Origin: Phallus indusiatus | Taxonomy: Eukaryota; Basidiomycota; Agaricomycetes; Phallales; Phallaceae | Length of the DNA stretch: 64,000 nucleotides | Assembly: GCA_027605045.1 (NCBI GenBank) | Contig: JAQFWX010000123.1 | Location: 1-64,000 of the forward strand | Direction: 5' to 3' | Shown: piece by piece, positions 1 through 12,695 of the stretch | Layout of the letters: each line of letters opens with the position of its first letter | Position numbering within the stretch: the first letter of the stretch is position 1 | The notes under the pieces: model-generated | Database searches by the model: none | What the model was told of the DNA's origin: nothing | Seen by the model: the letters and a program-made list of their open reading frames with translations, nothing else | Made by a program: the position numbers and the translations under genes

Positions 1-615
1 ACAGGCTTCTGGGGAACAGAACACATGTTTTTGAAGGTACTTCAAAGTCACCCTTCTTTCCGCGACAACGTCCGAGTCTGACCTTTACTTGCGTTTTCCT
101 TCTCTAGCATTACCCTCCGAAAGAGAACAAGGGTATCATCAGTACCTCTGTGGGAACCATTAATGGTGTCGAAGATGTCACAAATCCATCAAAAGACACC
201 ATGAAAGGCGCAGGATCCGCTGAAGCCTGTCGTGTAGTATTTGACCCATCCATCGTCAGCTACGCCGAATTAGTCGGTAAGCTTACACGATCTATAAAAA
301 GACTCTTAAATTCTTACATTACCTTAATCTAGAATTCTTCTACCGTTTTCATGATCCCACAATGTTAAACCACAAAGGGAATGACAAAGGCAAAGACTAC
401 CGTTCAGCCATCTTCACTGTCTCGGACGAACAGGTCGAGATTGCTCGACGTGTCTCTGCGGAAGTTCAAGCCAAGCATTTCGATCCAAAGGACAAACAAT
501 CGTTACAAAGATTGAGACTGCCGGATCATGGCGCGAATCACCAGCTCATCATCAACAGTATTTGTCCAAGAATCCGAATGGCTACCATTGTTATACCCAC
601 AAGTTGCATTGGTGA
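1..615 (+). CDS. msrA: Peptide-methionine (S)-S-oxide reductase MsrA, 5'-partial, with one apparent single-base deletion
   Basis: The enzyme reduces methionine-S-sulfoxide in proteins, with electrons from thioredoxin. Exons read at about 5-36, 108-276 and 333-615. The first gives FWGTEHMFLK, the second HYPPKENKGIISTS through VVFDPSIVSYAELV, and the third FFYRFHDPTMLNH and YRSAIFTVSDEQ. The C-terminus NPNGYHCYTHKLHW with stop at 613-615 is the family's standard end. Introns 37-107 and 277-332 are GT-AG. Bases 1-4 (acag) look like an intron end, so the catalytic Cys codon is probably split T|GC by an intron outside the window. At about 485-490 the frame shifts by one: KHFDP must be followed by KGQTIVTKIE in another frame, as if one A were missing from an AAAA run. 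Everything on both sides is conserved, so I read it as a recent lesion or a sequence error. Family assignment is secure; integrity is not. Confidence 0.85.
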
Positions 616-810
616 TCTCGAAGCTTGTCGTCTGGGAGTCTAACGGACTTTGACAAATCTTTCTTTCTCAGCATGCTGTAATTTTACATCCACATCATTT
701 GCTTAATTTATATGGAGCGTACATACACACAATACAAACTCACTTCTGCGTACTTGGTGGTCTTTGGCTGATGATGAATGATGACCTAATCACCGACTTC
801 CTCAGTCGCG

Positions 811-2746
811 ATGAATGCACTGCCTGCCAATGTTAGCAGTTCTACTTCTTCACATCTCTCTCCTTCCGCTTCAACTTCAATCTCAACGTCGAGCCCGGGA
901 TCAGACTCACTCGAGCAACTTGTGCAAGCTGTAGGCGAAGAAGTTGTCCGAGCCTATCGTGATAAGGCAAGAATAAAGATGTACTAGTCAACAGACCGTG
1001 TTCATTGATCTTTTTCCGACATAGTATATCCCATTCCAAGTTTTGCAAGCATGCCCAACTATTTATTCGTATGAAAATGCGCCAAAATGGTTGAATTTTG
1101 ATAAGTTTGCTTATTTTGTGGCGCAATACTATCAAGAGCGATCTCTTCCTCCAAGTCCGCGTCCTATTACTTCGTCATCCGCCGACGCAGCTATTCCTAT
1201 TGGTATCAATCTTCAAACGGATCCGTCTGTTGGAACCTCCTCAGCACCAATTTCGTACACGTACTCGGAGGCTTCTCCGTACACTGATGCCGTATGCACT
1301 CCCGGAGATACGACTTCGTTAGTTCCTAGGAAGCGACCTCACTTTTCCAATATAGATGAAGATAGAGATGCAACTGCAACCGAAGTCATACTCGATTATC
1401 GTCATCCAGAAGAAAGCCAGAACCCATTACTGAAGCGCAATAGTACCAAACAAGCCATGTACTCCGCCGCAGGCTATATACAACTAACACGCCAAAGCTG
1501 GGTCAACAGAATTGAATATTTCAAAGAGATTCCTCTCCATTGGCGTGTTCCCGCTTCAGGCGACTCGGTTGCGTATCTCCTTGACCTATCGGACAATCCA
1601 GCTGCTCATGTGTCAGAAAGGACCAAGCGTACAACAATGTCGGCTCTTATCAAGCAAAAGGTACGTTTTTCTGAAAGTATTGACTGTGTTTATTCAATGA
1701 CCTTTTTTTCTCAGTGCACAGATGCATGGTCGGGCGGAACAGGAGGTTCATTAACCAAAGCTACTACGGTTCCACTTCTTGGGCCCGGCGTGAAGTGTCA
1801 GAAAATGGCACATGATTGTCGGGGTGTTTTCCTTTGCTCTCGTGTTGATCCAGAGCTCTGGAAAGATTACAATCGCGAAGATCGTGATGAAAACTCCGAG
1901 TATCCGCTTTTCGCGACTGGGAATGCAGTTGACGGCGAGGAGCCTGGATGCTTGTCTGAACTGGATCGTAGCAGGTTTGAACGAGCTGTTAGGTACGTTG
2001 GAGATTCCTCTTGTGTCAGCGCTTCTAATTCTCATCTCGGTTTCAGGTTTTATAATACAATGGTCAAAGAGAGATGTTTCGGTGAAAACGGGAATTGCTC
2101 AGGCAAACCGGAATATAAGTCATACGATGCTATTGTAGGTCATACAACCTCGTGTGACCAAGGCTCTAGTTTAGATCTGATGCTCAGGACCCTCAGTTTC
2201 CTAAAAGCCAGCATGCTGCTTGTATAAGCTGCTCTGCCAGCTTACCCTATGGTCCAAACGAGGGGCACTTTTATCACGAAATACCATCTGACGTGGATCA
2301 TACTCTCCTAATCAAACTATTCGCTATGCGTCGAACCAATCTTTCAGATACGATCGTATTTAACCGGTCGTGTACGTTCACAGTTCCGCCACGAACAGGG
2401 AACAAACAGAAATACTGTCGTACGTGACCCTATCTACACATGTCGCCTGAAACCGACCAGTAGCTGCCTTTGTCTAGCTCATATTCACGTGGAAAACGGT
2501 GATATATTCGAAGCCACTATGTGGCAGCGTCCTTGTCCTGCAAAAATCACCATCATGTCGCCTATAGACCATGAGATTCGTAAAGCGGTGATCGTGCCCG
2601 CTGTCATCCCACACAATCATCCTTTCTGTCCTTGGGATAAACGGACGAGGAAAGCGAAAGCTGCGGAAAGAATGATGCATAATGGAAGCGAAGATGGTAG
2701 CGGTGATATGGGTGCTGAAGGCGATTTTGACGACGAGGCTGCTTAA
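811..2746 (+). CDS. Cys/His-rich zinc-binding family protein (GCM/WRKY-like, basidiomycete-expanded), function unknown
   Basis: Exons 811-966, 1025-1660, 1715-1992, 2047-2134, 2197-2419 and 2478-2746 join in frame to give 549 residues. The first intron has a GC donor (AAG|gcaaga). The N-terminal 50 residues are Ser/Thr-rich. Two or three metal-binding-looking clusters follow: CQKMAHDCRGVFLC, then CFGENGNCSG with HAACISCSASLPYG, then YCPHIHVENG and CPAKITIMSP followed by PHNHPFCP and a basic stretch KRTRKAKAAER. I recall this C-x-C / H-x-H / PHNHP layout from a repeated agaricomycete family related to GCM1/WRKY-type DNA-binding folds and possibly derived from transposon proteins. Such relatives usually continue well beyond PHNHP; this one ends in an acidic tail (DFDDEAA), so it may be a shortened copy. 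DNA binding is inferred from fold resemblance only. Confidence 0.6.
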
Positions 2747-3906
2747 ACGGACGATGTTTCGGCGTACGTGGTGTTTATCTCGCATGCGGAGTAGAAGGTG
2801 GACTGCGACGCTGTCATTTCACCTCCTCCATCTTCCGTCCACGCGTCCACCTTGTTCATTCCAATACATGAAGGAGGGATATAAATGGTATCATCAAAAC
2901 GTCATCAAACTCTTGCCTGTCAAGAATTTGCTCTTTTTCAAGAAAATGACTTTACCGCTAAATGTCGAGCAACTACTGTTATCTGGAATGATACAGTCGA
3001 GACGACGTTCAAGAAACTGGTATACCTTCACAACCACTGTACATAAACTTGGAAAAAGAGTCCAAAACATAACAAAGCTCTGTTGTCAGACCAGTTTCTG
3101 TTCATTTGAAAGTCATCGTCGCTCTGAGCTTGCTTTCAAGTTGAGTGACTCGCTGCAGAAAGTTTAAGCGCCCAGTTGTCAGACTCGCGTTATCGGAACT
3201 CCCAGACTCCAGGAAGTTGGAACTTCCGCTCAACATGTCGCCGAGCAAGTTGCAACAATTCTATCAATAGGGTTGTTTCTTCGCGGACTTGGTCTCATCA
3301 ACGTTTAACGTTGAGCAATATTGAGTCTACGAATAAATTCATGGGATATTATGACGGAAAGAAATTGGTCTTAGAAAGGTTCCCTGATCACCGAATAACT
3401 AGAAATTACGCCATACTAATAGTAGTCTTTGAAATACCATCTAACGATTCCGCGGAACATAACGGAACAGAAGGAAATTTGATACACTTAATTCATGATC
3501 GCGCCAAGATATCGTCATCATTATAGGCCAAACAACTATTTCGATGTTCTTTTCGGGCAGCCTCAGTGTGAGCTTTTGTAAGGATGCAATTCTTTACCTC
3601 AGTGTCTGTGCCCTTTCATTGATCATGACACATAACATACTCTGAATTAAATTATTTCTTCTTTGTTTCTTGTAAACCGCTGAAAATTACATCTTTTTTT
3701 TTTACATTTTTATTGAATGTATGCGCATAAACGTATCAGCGTATCCTGCGCCGCTTCCTTAAGGTCGGTCGGGATAAGATGGCGATTCAAATAGACAGCG
3801 GACAGGAAGATCAGACCGATCCCAAACATAATTTTCCCGAATTTGGTAGATTTTGGATTATACTGTATGACAAGCATAACTTTAGTAATTTATGTGAATC
3901 AAGTTA
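2747..3906. other. Gap between zinc-binding gene and monooxygenase; possible decayed 3' remnant
   Basis: No intact gene is supported. Short open frames on the plus strand are interrupted by stops every 20-50 codons. This would fit decayed downstream sequence of the preceding gene, whose relatives are longer, but I could not match any of it to a known domain. From 3600 on it is AT-rich. Confidence 0.35.
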
Positions 3907-5751
3907 TTAACGGCTCACGATATATGTCCAATCACTCCAGCGGGGAAAAACGGATCTCCACCAGAAATGAAACTGAGACCAGGGATATATAGTACTGTTC
4001 CAACCATCCACGACATAGAACTGGAAGAATCATTGCACGAATACGCTATTATGTAAAAGTGCTAAAAAAGACAAAAACGCACGCTTCGACATGAGTTTAA
4101 CACCGTGTTGCGTGAGGCAGCTTGTAGTTGTGTAGCATAAACTTCCGTGGCGTCTTTCTTGACGTCCACGGAGAGCGCTTTGCGGGATAAAATGGGTCTA
4201 ATGATCTTCAATGTGTAATTAACTGTGTTTTCTACGGCGATTAATAGACTCGTGTGTCCTGTCGCTGTGTTCGGGCCGAACAGAAAGAAGAAATTTGGAA
4301 CTATACCAAATACATCTCAGGAGAAAAGATTGCAAGAAATTGCTGTAAACCACCTACAGCCAGAGACAGCCGTGGTGTTATACGCCATGGGTCCTCCAAA
4401 TTTCTTCCAGTATTCGTGTAACGACTGGCCACCACGACCATATATGTTCACGGTATTTAGACCACCAAGTCCGGTTTCGAATCCGTTCGCGAGAATAATA
4501 ACGTCAGCGGGATAGACCTTCTCTCCTGTAGACACTCCTTCGGGAACGATTTTTTGAATAGGATCTTTTGTGATAAACATGTTAGGAGAATGTAAGGCTG
4601 TCATATAGCCGCTGTCTCTATCAAATATTCGTCTCTAACGGGAAAGAAATATTCTCAGCATAAAACCTTTCCTGAGACAGCCAATGACACACTTTACAGC
4701 CTATAGGATAATCAGGCACCAAAATGGAACGATATTTCTCGGGGGCGGCACTAAGAATGTACTTTTTCGAAACAGCTTCGCCCTCCTCTCGAAATTTTGC
4801 ACCTTTTTTTGTCAATCGCAATATCTCTCCAAATATCTCGATTTTGTAACAGATGAATAGGCGAAATAGTCGATTTGCTAGGGAATATTTTTAAGGCACC
4901 ATCGAAACCCCGATGGAACCGGCTGATCACTGCCAGGAAACATCCATTGCGCAGACCGGAAGAACTGGGTCAGCGATTTTGTTTCATTCACGATGCAAGG
5001 GACAACTTGAGAGGCAGAACCTGAGGATTGTGAGGAAATAGCTTCCAAACATCGCAGAACTTTGGTTTCTTACACCCATTTCCAATGATGATTACGTCCT
5101 TATCTTTCAGGCTAACGTCCTTTCTCCAACGCGCGGTGTGAAAGATTTCGCCTTTGAACGTCGATATACCATCAATATTAGCCGGTTTAGGAACCACAAG
5201 CTGTCCGACAGCCGAATAGAGGATTCGACACTCGTGGATAAATGTTTTGTCCTCTTTCAGGTCTTTGAGTTCGACGCTCCATATTTGTCGGGTTTCGTCC
5301 CATGTGGCGGACAGCCATTCGACCGAGAATGTCATTTTTGGACGGAGGTTGTATTTGTCGACAACACGATCAAGGTAATCTTTTATTTCTTTTCCGTTTG
5401 TGAGGCCTCGAGTCCATTCCATATTTGGCTCGCACGAAAGCGAGTATAATCCAGCATGAATGTCACTTCAAGTGGGTAAGAAGTATTAATTAATACTTTA
5501 AGAAAGGGTTACAAATCACCATGCAACTCCTATTGAGCGGTGATGAGATGTAGAATGGGGAAACAAGTTCAAACAAACTAACCTGGGTATTGGTTGGCAT
5601 ACCAGGTTCCAGCAACGGAGGGATTGCGGTCATAAAAGTGTATATCGTCAAACCCAAGCGTCCGTTTCAATTGGACACCAAGACAGATTCCAGAAAACCC
5701 AAGACCAATACAAACAATCTCGGTGTACTTCGTCTCGCCTTTGGTAGCCAT
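3907..5751 (-). CDS. Flavin-containing monooxygenase of Baeyer-Villiger type, with one apparent frameshift
   Basis: An FAD/NADPH-dependent monooxygenase. The product starts MATKGETKYTEIVCIGLG with the FAD motif GLGFSG, then RNPSVAGTWYANQYPG. It carries the Baeyer-Villiger fingerprint F-x-G-x3-H-x3-W as FKGEIFHTARW, a second nucleotide motif IIIGNGCSA, ILANGFETGLGGL, FGPNTATGHTS and a typical end YPWSQFHFWWRS. Minus-strand exons are 5751-5583, about 5465-5074, 5020-4693, 4634-4358, 4300-4083 and 4020-3907, all with GT-AG introns. Two irregularities: near 4880 one base is missing (conserved NIP then ANRLFRLF in another frame), and exon 1 joins exon 2 in frame only with a weak gtttgt donor. The rest is full length. 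Substrate unknown; steroid- or ketone-oxidising relatives exist. Confidence 0.82.
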
Positions 5752-6665
5752 GATAAAAAGGGTGGAATGCGCTGAAACTCTCCACGCGAAGCTGCTTGAA
5801 TCAAAAAAATGACAACTTGCCAGCTTTATACGATGAATGCGTTTCGGAAATTCATTTCCCGTTAGCGAATCCGATCAAATCGTGCTTCGTTGTCCCGAAG
5901 ATACCGCTGTCAATTGATTGGTTTCGAGGTATAATCATGTGGATTCTGGGTCGACGATGACACAGACAGGCCATACGAATCAGCGAAAGAAGAAGACCAA
6001 GCATATGTAGCTTTATCATCAAGGAATTAAGAGTACCTCAAGAAGACGAAGAGTCTGGCTGAGTCTGGTTTCTTTTGAAATGAGTTTCATGTCGTTCCTG
6101 GCATGGAAAGCCTTAGGAAGGTTTGGCGGCGCACTTGGCGGCAATACTTTAACCATTTGAGGGCAGGTTTTGATTTGTGAATTGCTGTGCATTTTTCAAT
6201 TTAGGGATTTGGGAATTTAACTCAACGATCTGATTGGAGGACGGCATACGATAAATGTCGACGAGAAGTAATTTGAAAGCGATATTGACAGTCGGTCAAT
6301 GTAATTGCGGCGCAGACTGAGCCGCGCAGCTAAAATTTCTCAGCCAGTAACTTCCGTGATCGAATCAGAATTGAGAATAATGTTATCAACGAGCGAACGC
6401 TCCATAAGTATATATTAGCCGATGAGCGTAGTTCGGGGACTCTGTCCAATGGTAGTATGAGAAGGTTGAACTAGTGAAAGTAGATTTTGGGTTGTGGAAC
6501 TTGTGACGTGCGTGACTAACTATCACGGCAAAATCCGCAACTGACTAAGCTCGAGACAAAGCGGCCGGACCGACAAACCGCCAGTGCAGTGGGAGCAAGA
6601 AGTGTGGATCGGAATGCATGTCGGGCAATCTCTTCGTTCCCAACGTGCTAACAATCTAAACGGAA
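5752..6665. other. Divergent intergenic region between monooxygenase and FAH-family gene
   Basis: The two flanking genes are transcribed away from each other, so this 0.9 kb should hold both promoters. I see no coding frame and no recognisable RNA gene. Confidence 0.5.
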
Positions 6666-7934
6666 ATGTCGACTATCATTCACCATCGCTTTCTACGCTA
6701 TCGAATCTCCTCAACTAAGCAACCGCTCGTTGGACTAGTAGATGGCAGCGAGTCCACGGTGACCGCCATATTGAATCCCTCCACAGGACTGCCCTATTCG
6801 GAGCTATATGATCTCATAGAGGAATATCCAAATCTAGAAGCTACTCACCAATTTGAATTAATAAAGGGCAGTGAAAGGAGCATTGATAGTGTGGAAAAAC
6901 TGGCGCCTTTTACGGGAAGAGATATTTTGTGCATTGGAAAAAACTGCAAGTTACCCTTACATGTGGTGTACCTGTTCCTAACAGTTCGATGATTATTCAT
7001 TTACAGACGTCGATCACGCGAGGGAATTTAATCAAAGTGGATTCGACGCCTCCGACAAAAACGATCAGCCTTCTTATCCTGTATTCTTCACAAAACGAGC
7101 AACTTCCATCATTCCAAGCGGGCATCCTATTTATCTCCATCCGGAGGCTACGAATTCCGTCGATTATGAAGGCGAATTGGGAATTATTATCGGTCATGGA
7201 GGAGGACGAATTGCAAAAGAAGAGGCTTGGAGACATGTCTGGTAAATTTCCTAATACTGTACCTCGATGAATGCCGCTAAACCAAATTTTCAAATTACTT
7301 TTGTTGACTAGGGGCGCCGTCATCATCAATGATGTATGAATAACATGTTTTATTTGTTTTCCTTCCACCAATTAATTATCAAACGAATGAGTAGGTAACG
7401 GCTCGCGATCGTCAACGTGATCATAAACAGTTTTTCATAGGAAAGTCTCTCGATACTTTTTGTCCAATGGTAAGTTTTTCATTGAATACCCACTAGTCGT
7501 CATATCATATACTCTACAAGGGACCCTACGTTGTACCTTCTTCCTCCCTCAACTTCAAAGAGTTGCATCTGACCACCAAGGTCAATGGTACAGTCCGACA
7601 ATCCCAAAATACTTCTGAGTTAATTTTCGACGTTCCAACTTTGATTGAGACGGCGAGTTTAGGGATAACACTTCAGCCCGGGGATATAATTGCGACAGGA
7701 ACACCTTGTAAGTCATTTTGCGGCAAGGTCTTTTAAACAGAATGTCTTGACAACTCTTTTATTTTAGTTGGTACTGGAATGGCCACTTCTACTTATCTGA
7801 AAGATGGAGATCTTGTAGAAGTATCCATTCCGCCGCTGGGTACACTTAGTTCATCAGTCAGCTTATTACCTCCCACCACAATCGCCATCCGAACCAAGAC
7901 CTCTGCGACGTCTTTGGATGACTTTGGACTATGA
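6666..7934 (+). CDS. Fumarylacetoacetate hydrolase (FAH) family protein
   Basis: Members cleave C-C bonds or decarboxylate acylpyruvate-type or oxaloacetate-like substrates with a bound divalent metal. Exons 6666-6945, 7007-7241, 7312-7333 (22 bases), 7395-7469, 7521-7707 and 7768-7934 join exactly in frame to give 321 residues. The core is well conserved: GRDILCIGKN, YPVFFTKRATSIIPSG, the metal-ligand stretch VDYEGELGIIIG, then WGAVIINDVTARDRQ, FFIGKSLDTFCPMGPY, and LQPGDIIATGTPFGTG near the end. Intron 1 (6946-7006) uses a GC donor, act|gcaagt. The last 30 residues after VEVSIPPLGTL do not look like the family and may reflect read-through past an older end. It most resembles FAHD1/FAHD2-type cytosolic or mitochondrial enzymes; the exact substrate cannot be told. 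Confidence 0.88.
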
Positions 7935-9542
7935 ATACTATTGTACGAATTTTGTAGTACTTGAGCAAAAAACGCATGGTTGAATGGTCACCTAGCAGTT
8001 TTTTCTCGGTCAACGTATTCGCGATGGTGGGAGGTCTCATTCATTATTGATCATGATGCCTTGCATTAGTATCAGGTAATCTCCAGTATGGCAGCCATCC
8101 ATTAATCCAGCTATGCATTTATTAATGAATTGGAAGAATGTACAGCATCTGAGGTCACTAATCACGTTAAACGACTCCAACTAGAATGATGTAGTAATTG
8201 ATATGATGCTTAACGTGATGCAATAATCCCTGTGTCGGCAAAGAACCACAGTCTTCCATGTCGATGTACAGTGTTTCCTCCGCAGTGATGATATAAAGCT
8301 GCCTAGGGCTTCACAATACTCCAAACCTCAGCAGACACCTCCTAGCCCATGGAAGATCAGACCACTGCCCTACGAAGCCGTTGCATTCAAAGGTGATAAT
8401 AAACGTAAGTACCCAAGTCGGACCGTCGTCCAAAACAGCCACTGATGCGTAACCAACAGAGCTATCGAAGCGAACTTGGCATTCAATCAGTCTTCTCAGT
8501 TCAATAGAAGATATACAGAGAAGGGGTATCCCTAGTTATTCCGTCGTTGGGACCAAACACATCTCCTGAGGGGCTCCTGACTTACTGAACGTATTTTCTC
8601 AATCAGTGTCTCGTCGACAAACGCCTCTGCAATGAGACCTCAAGCATTCGAGCCTCGTTTTCCATTAGCCTCCGAGTCGAGAGGTTTGAGGGCAATGTCA
8701 AACCCGTATTCATAACACAAGCGTGTAGTACATATGGATTCGCATCCATAGTCGACCTGCCTCCTTCATTACGGTTTGCAGGAGATGAGATAGAGAGCAA
8801 CAGCAAATTCGCCTGTGGATAACATTTATGTGTAAGGATTGATGATTTATGCAAGGTAAGAGTACTGGAGCCTGCTGAAACATCATATGATATATCAAGA
8901 TTAATGAAGGTGACATGAAACGGCCATGCAGCACGGTATGCCGGAGGCTGATTTCTTCGGTGAAATATGCCGCATTGTACGAGAAGCAGTGTCGGCCATG
9001 TGTCCTCAGCAAGTTAAAGAGACAATGAAGGTTGACTACAAGCCAAATGTGATTCCCTAGACCGGTATTCTTTACCACGTGGCAGGAAATAACATGAAGA
9101 CGACAGGTGTTAGGGAAAAGCCGCCGCTGGGTCGACTTTATACATTCCCGTTTCGAGAAAACTAAACATGAGACTCCATGACGCAAAAAGCAAGTCGTAT
9201 TTGGTCTGAAGGATGGATTTGAAACAATAATGCATTCAACGATGCAGCAGCGGCTCAGTTCGAGTCCAGAATTAATGATTCCGCATTTTTTTGGGGAAGA
9301 TAGGAAAGATCGAACCTCGAATAGCTTCAAGCTGCTGTTTTCTTACTTCTCAATCACAGAATTTTGAATGCTAAAAAATTCTATAAGAAGGAGAAGATGA
9401 TGGTTGATGGACGAGACGACGAATCCGCTTCCACCGTTCCTGCGTGTGACAAACGCGTAACAGCATTGTTCGAAACCTCCCCGCCTCCAGGCATATACAT
9501 ATAAAGTTCATAAGGAGAACAGGGCGATGCACATTGGGCAAA
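7935..9542. other. 1.6 kb without a supported gene
   Basis: Both strands contain open frames up to 206 codons (minus strand, 8710-9330) but none has recognisable motifs, splice-supported extensions or family resemblance. A short plus-strand stretch at about 8340-8520 reads like exon pieces but is too short to call. The last 100 bases before 9543 presumably carry the promoter of the RING gene. Confidence 0.45.
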
Positions 9543-11784
9543 ATGCTCATTGCACACTCATCTTCTACTTGTGATGTCTGTTACGACACTTATTCAGAAG
9601 GTATATCATACCATTGCATTCCTTGTGGTGAGTTTGTCTCCATTTGTCGAGAGGAAGGATTTTACCACAACTGATCTTTTCTTTCTCTCTTTCTTTATTC
9701 TAGGCCATGTTTTTTGTTTATCATGTTTGATTGCTACGAGTCCATCACGATGTCCTTTATGCCGCCAAGATTTTTCTGTTCATACTATGCGGAAGATTCA
9801 TCTTGATTTACCATCTTCTCGGGATCATTTTGCTCGGGCGTTGGAAATGAAACTTGTTCAGACTTCTCCGGACATGACGCTCGCCGAAAGTCTAAGTCTG
9901 TTTCAGGAAGTCCAAGATTGGTTGGACGAACAACCTGACGAGGAGGTACCGTCCTTTCTTTGTGCACCACACAAATTGACCGTCACTGATCTTGCCCCTA
10001 AAACACAGTATCTAGTTCTAAGAGCATTTGCGGCTGTTTTATGCGGATTTCACGAAATGAAAGATAAATTATCTACTACTGAACGTAACTTTGAACAATT
10101 CAGGGCTGAGGCCACTGAGAAAGAGGAGGAATTACGACGCTCTCTGGAAGAGGCGCGGAATACTAGTGATCTACACATCAATGACTATAAGAGGTATGTT
10201 GTCATAAACAACGGCATCTTTACTTATCAACACATCTGACGTACATGTCTTTTCCTAGCAAGGTATTTTTACCAGCCCTTGACGTTCAGGGACCCTCGTT
10301 ACTAATCACCATACATGCAGTATCGGGAGACTAAAGCAGCCCTTACTCAACTAGAAACAGAGGCCGAGTTACTCCAATCCCAATTGGACCAATACAAAGA
10401 ACGTGAAAAGCAGAATCAGTCCACGTTAGATGCCGTTCGGAACCTTTATCAGACGGCCAAGATGGAGCTTATGACGATCCGAGACGAGTGCACTGAACTC
10501 CGTTCGCATGCTACAAAATACCAAGAGGCGGAGCAGAAGCGCATCGCGGAGTATCGAGACTACTATAGCAAGATCGAGACCCATATCCAGACTCAAGTCC
10601 AAGCTCAAGTTCAGGCTCAGACCCAGTCGCTCGTCAAAGCAGTCGAAGCTCGGGCCCATTCTCGACGCCAGTCTAATCCTTTGCCACCACCTCCCAAGCA
10701 GGTGGAGATCCCATTCATCAAATATATGGCAAAGAGCACTGCCGCTCGTAGAGCCAGTAACACCTTATCCGAGATGGAGGAAGAGAGACGGCACAGTCGC
10801 GCTGCAAGTCCGAATAGTCCAAGTAAGGCTTCTTCGTCTAACCAACAATCCGAAAGTGACCCAATGTCATCGGTGTTTGTTCCTACATTAGCCGCTGCGT
10901 ATCCATCGAGAAGGCTTCTTCAGAACACCAGTGACGCAAGGAATGGTCATTCTGAAGTCACGACCTTGGTGTTCAAGCCACCAAAGCGCGTCCCACTTTG
11001 GGGAGATACTCGCGCTGAATCCAATAATGCGCCTACCTCTTGGCAAGTACCATCAGCATCTGAGCGCAACGCGGACGTGTCCCGCGAGACACCTCGCCGC
11101 CTTCGTTCTTCTCAGGAACCAACGGGCCTTGTTTCTGAAGATGAACAGTCAGACTCAAATCCAAATACAACTTTAACCATCGCACCTACCCCCACTCAGG
11201 CTGTTGCAGCTCGTTCAGCAAAGGCCAACACTCTACCTTCTTATCTTACATACGACGAATACGTATCTTACGAGGACCCTCCTTACGTTGAAAAGTATCC
11301 AGGCTGGGGAGGCGCCGGGTTTGTGTCTCCATTCGCGTATACCCAACCTACGCCAGCCCAGGAGGTGGCTTCTCCTACAGGAGCATCTCGTCCCCTCACA
11401 AAACCATCCGATCAAACGCCTACACAATCGCCCAGACGAGTCTCTTCGCCTCCAGTCCTTCCTTCATCCACGAGAGACGCTCAAGATGTGAGACGAACAA
11501 GACTGAGAACACAATCACAACTGCAGTCGCAGGCGCAACCCCACCCTCAGCATTATCAATACAGCGTTGAAGATGCTCCAGAAGGAGCCTATGAACATCA
11601 TTACTACAACCGTCGACATCATTTTGCTCCGCCGCCGCCAACCGTTGTGCGGTTCAGATTCCGAGACCCGTCATCACGCGATTCTGAAGAAGAGGCTGGC
11701 TATGAATATGGTCAACAGCAGACGTATTCGGGTTACAAGTACCCAAATACGCGCCGGATAGTCGTAGAGGAAGTCGAGAATTAG
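9543..11784 (+). CDS. RING-finger (C3HC4) protein with coiled coil and long disordered tail; contains a 4-base microexon
   Basis: Likely a RING-type E3 ubiquitin ligase. Exons 9543-9627, 9704-10193, 10259-10262 (CAAG) and 10321-11784 join in frame to 680 residues. The RING is at the extreme N-terminus (residues 10-52): CDVC, then HCIPCGHVFCLSC and CPLC, giving the C3HC4 ligands. Residues about 120-330 include two heptad-rich, Glu/Lys/Gln-rich stretches (TERNFEQFRAEATEKEEELR; LETEAELLQSQLDQYKEREK) typical of coiled coil. The rest is Ser/Pro/Gln/Thr-rich and probably disordered. Intron 1 splits the RING right after PCG, exactly as in the RING gene at 51948-52945, so the two are members of one family. 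Without the 4-base exon the coiled-coil frame cannot be joined. Targets unknown. Confidence 0.8.
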
Positions 11785-12695
11785 GGATGTCAACATTTAT
11801 TCGTATCATTTGTGAACCATTGTCGCATTGCTGTGCTATTGTTGTTTTTCCTCATTTCTTCATATCTTGTATAACACAACATCTTATTGCTGGATCTGGA
11901 TTCTGTTACATACATATTCTTGTGGAAGCTGGAGGCTTTGTACTACCTTTTATATTGGCGCTGATGCAGCCATTTAACAGCTCTCTCCTTCAGTCAGAGT
12001 ACCTGCCGATCTTTAACGCTGATTTTAGTAGATCTTTGATCGTCTTGCTCAATTTAATTAGAAAGCGATCCACAGTGACTCAGTTTTTCGCTTCTTTTGA
12101 ATATCTGAGTCAATTCAATGACGCCTAAGGTGATGTTTAACCAGACAGAATTACAGGAATCTCTTCCGCTGATCCCTTTAGGTATCTAATTCTTTCGCGT
12201 TTCGCGCGACCGCTGCCCTCTAATAGTTACTTTTCAGTCTTCAAACCGAGGCACGGTCCGGACTACTTTGCAACTTTCCGCCTCATATGTTTCTCTGTCA
12301 ATTTCTCCACAAACTCTATGCCAAAATAACCTCTGCTATGCAAACCAACCATTCTAGGCGAGAAGCCGTCAACTGAAGAACGAATCACTGGTGAATTCCC
12401 ACCATCACGAAGCGAAACTAACGGCCGATGTCTCCTTCAGTCATAACGTGCACGGGGCTGCGCCTTGAATCATATGGATGTACCACATTGTCTGTCTTCC
12501 TTTCAACTGTGGATAAGCACGGTCCTGGTCTCTCCTGGCACTTCAACAGATCAGCATCATCAATGTGATTGAGGCGAGATTGATTTTTCGAGTTGCGGAG
12601 ATGCTGCATTGCCAACCAAAATCAATCAATTCTTTCCCATAAACGCGAGTGTTATATAAGAAAGCTACGAAAGGTCAGCTGCGTTGTGTTTAACG
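11785..12695. other. Intergenic region downstream of RING gene, upstream of P450
   Basis: About 0.9 kb. The first part is presumably the RING gene's 3' UTR. A TATA-like gttatataag lies at about 12650, some 45 bases before the P450 start codon, and may be its core promoter. No gene seen on either strand. Confidence 0.45.

Noticed and set aside
1..12. Apparent loss of the catalytic Cys of MsrA (reads TGFWG, not GCFWG)
   Set aside because: Bases 1-4 are acag, a good intron end. With a T at the end of the previous exon the codon becomes T|GC, so Cys is probably intact.
8710..9330. 206-codon minus-strand frame
   Set aside because: No motif, no splice-supported extension and no coherent hydrophobic pattern; a chance frame in intergenic DNA is more likely.
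11420..11641. Frames overlapping the tail of the first RING gene on both strands
   Set aside because: The sense low-complexity Ser/Pro/Gln region opens other frames by composition; none has independent support.
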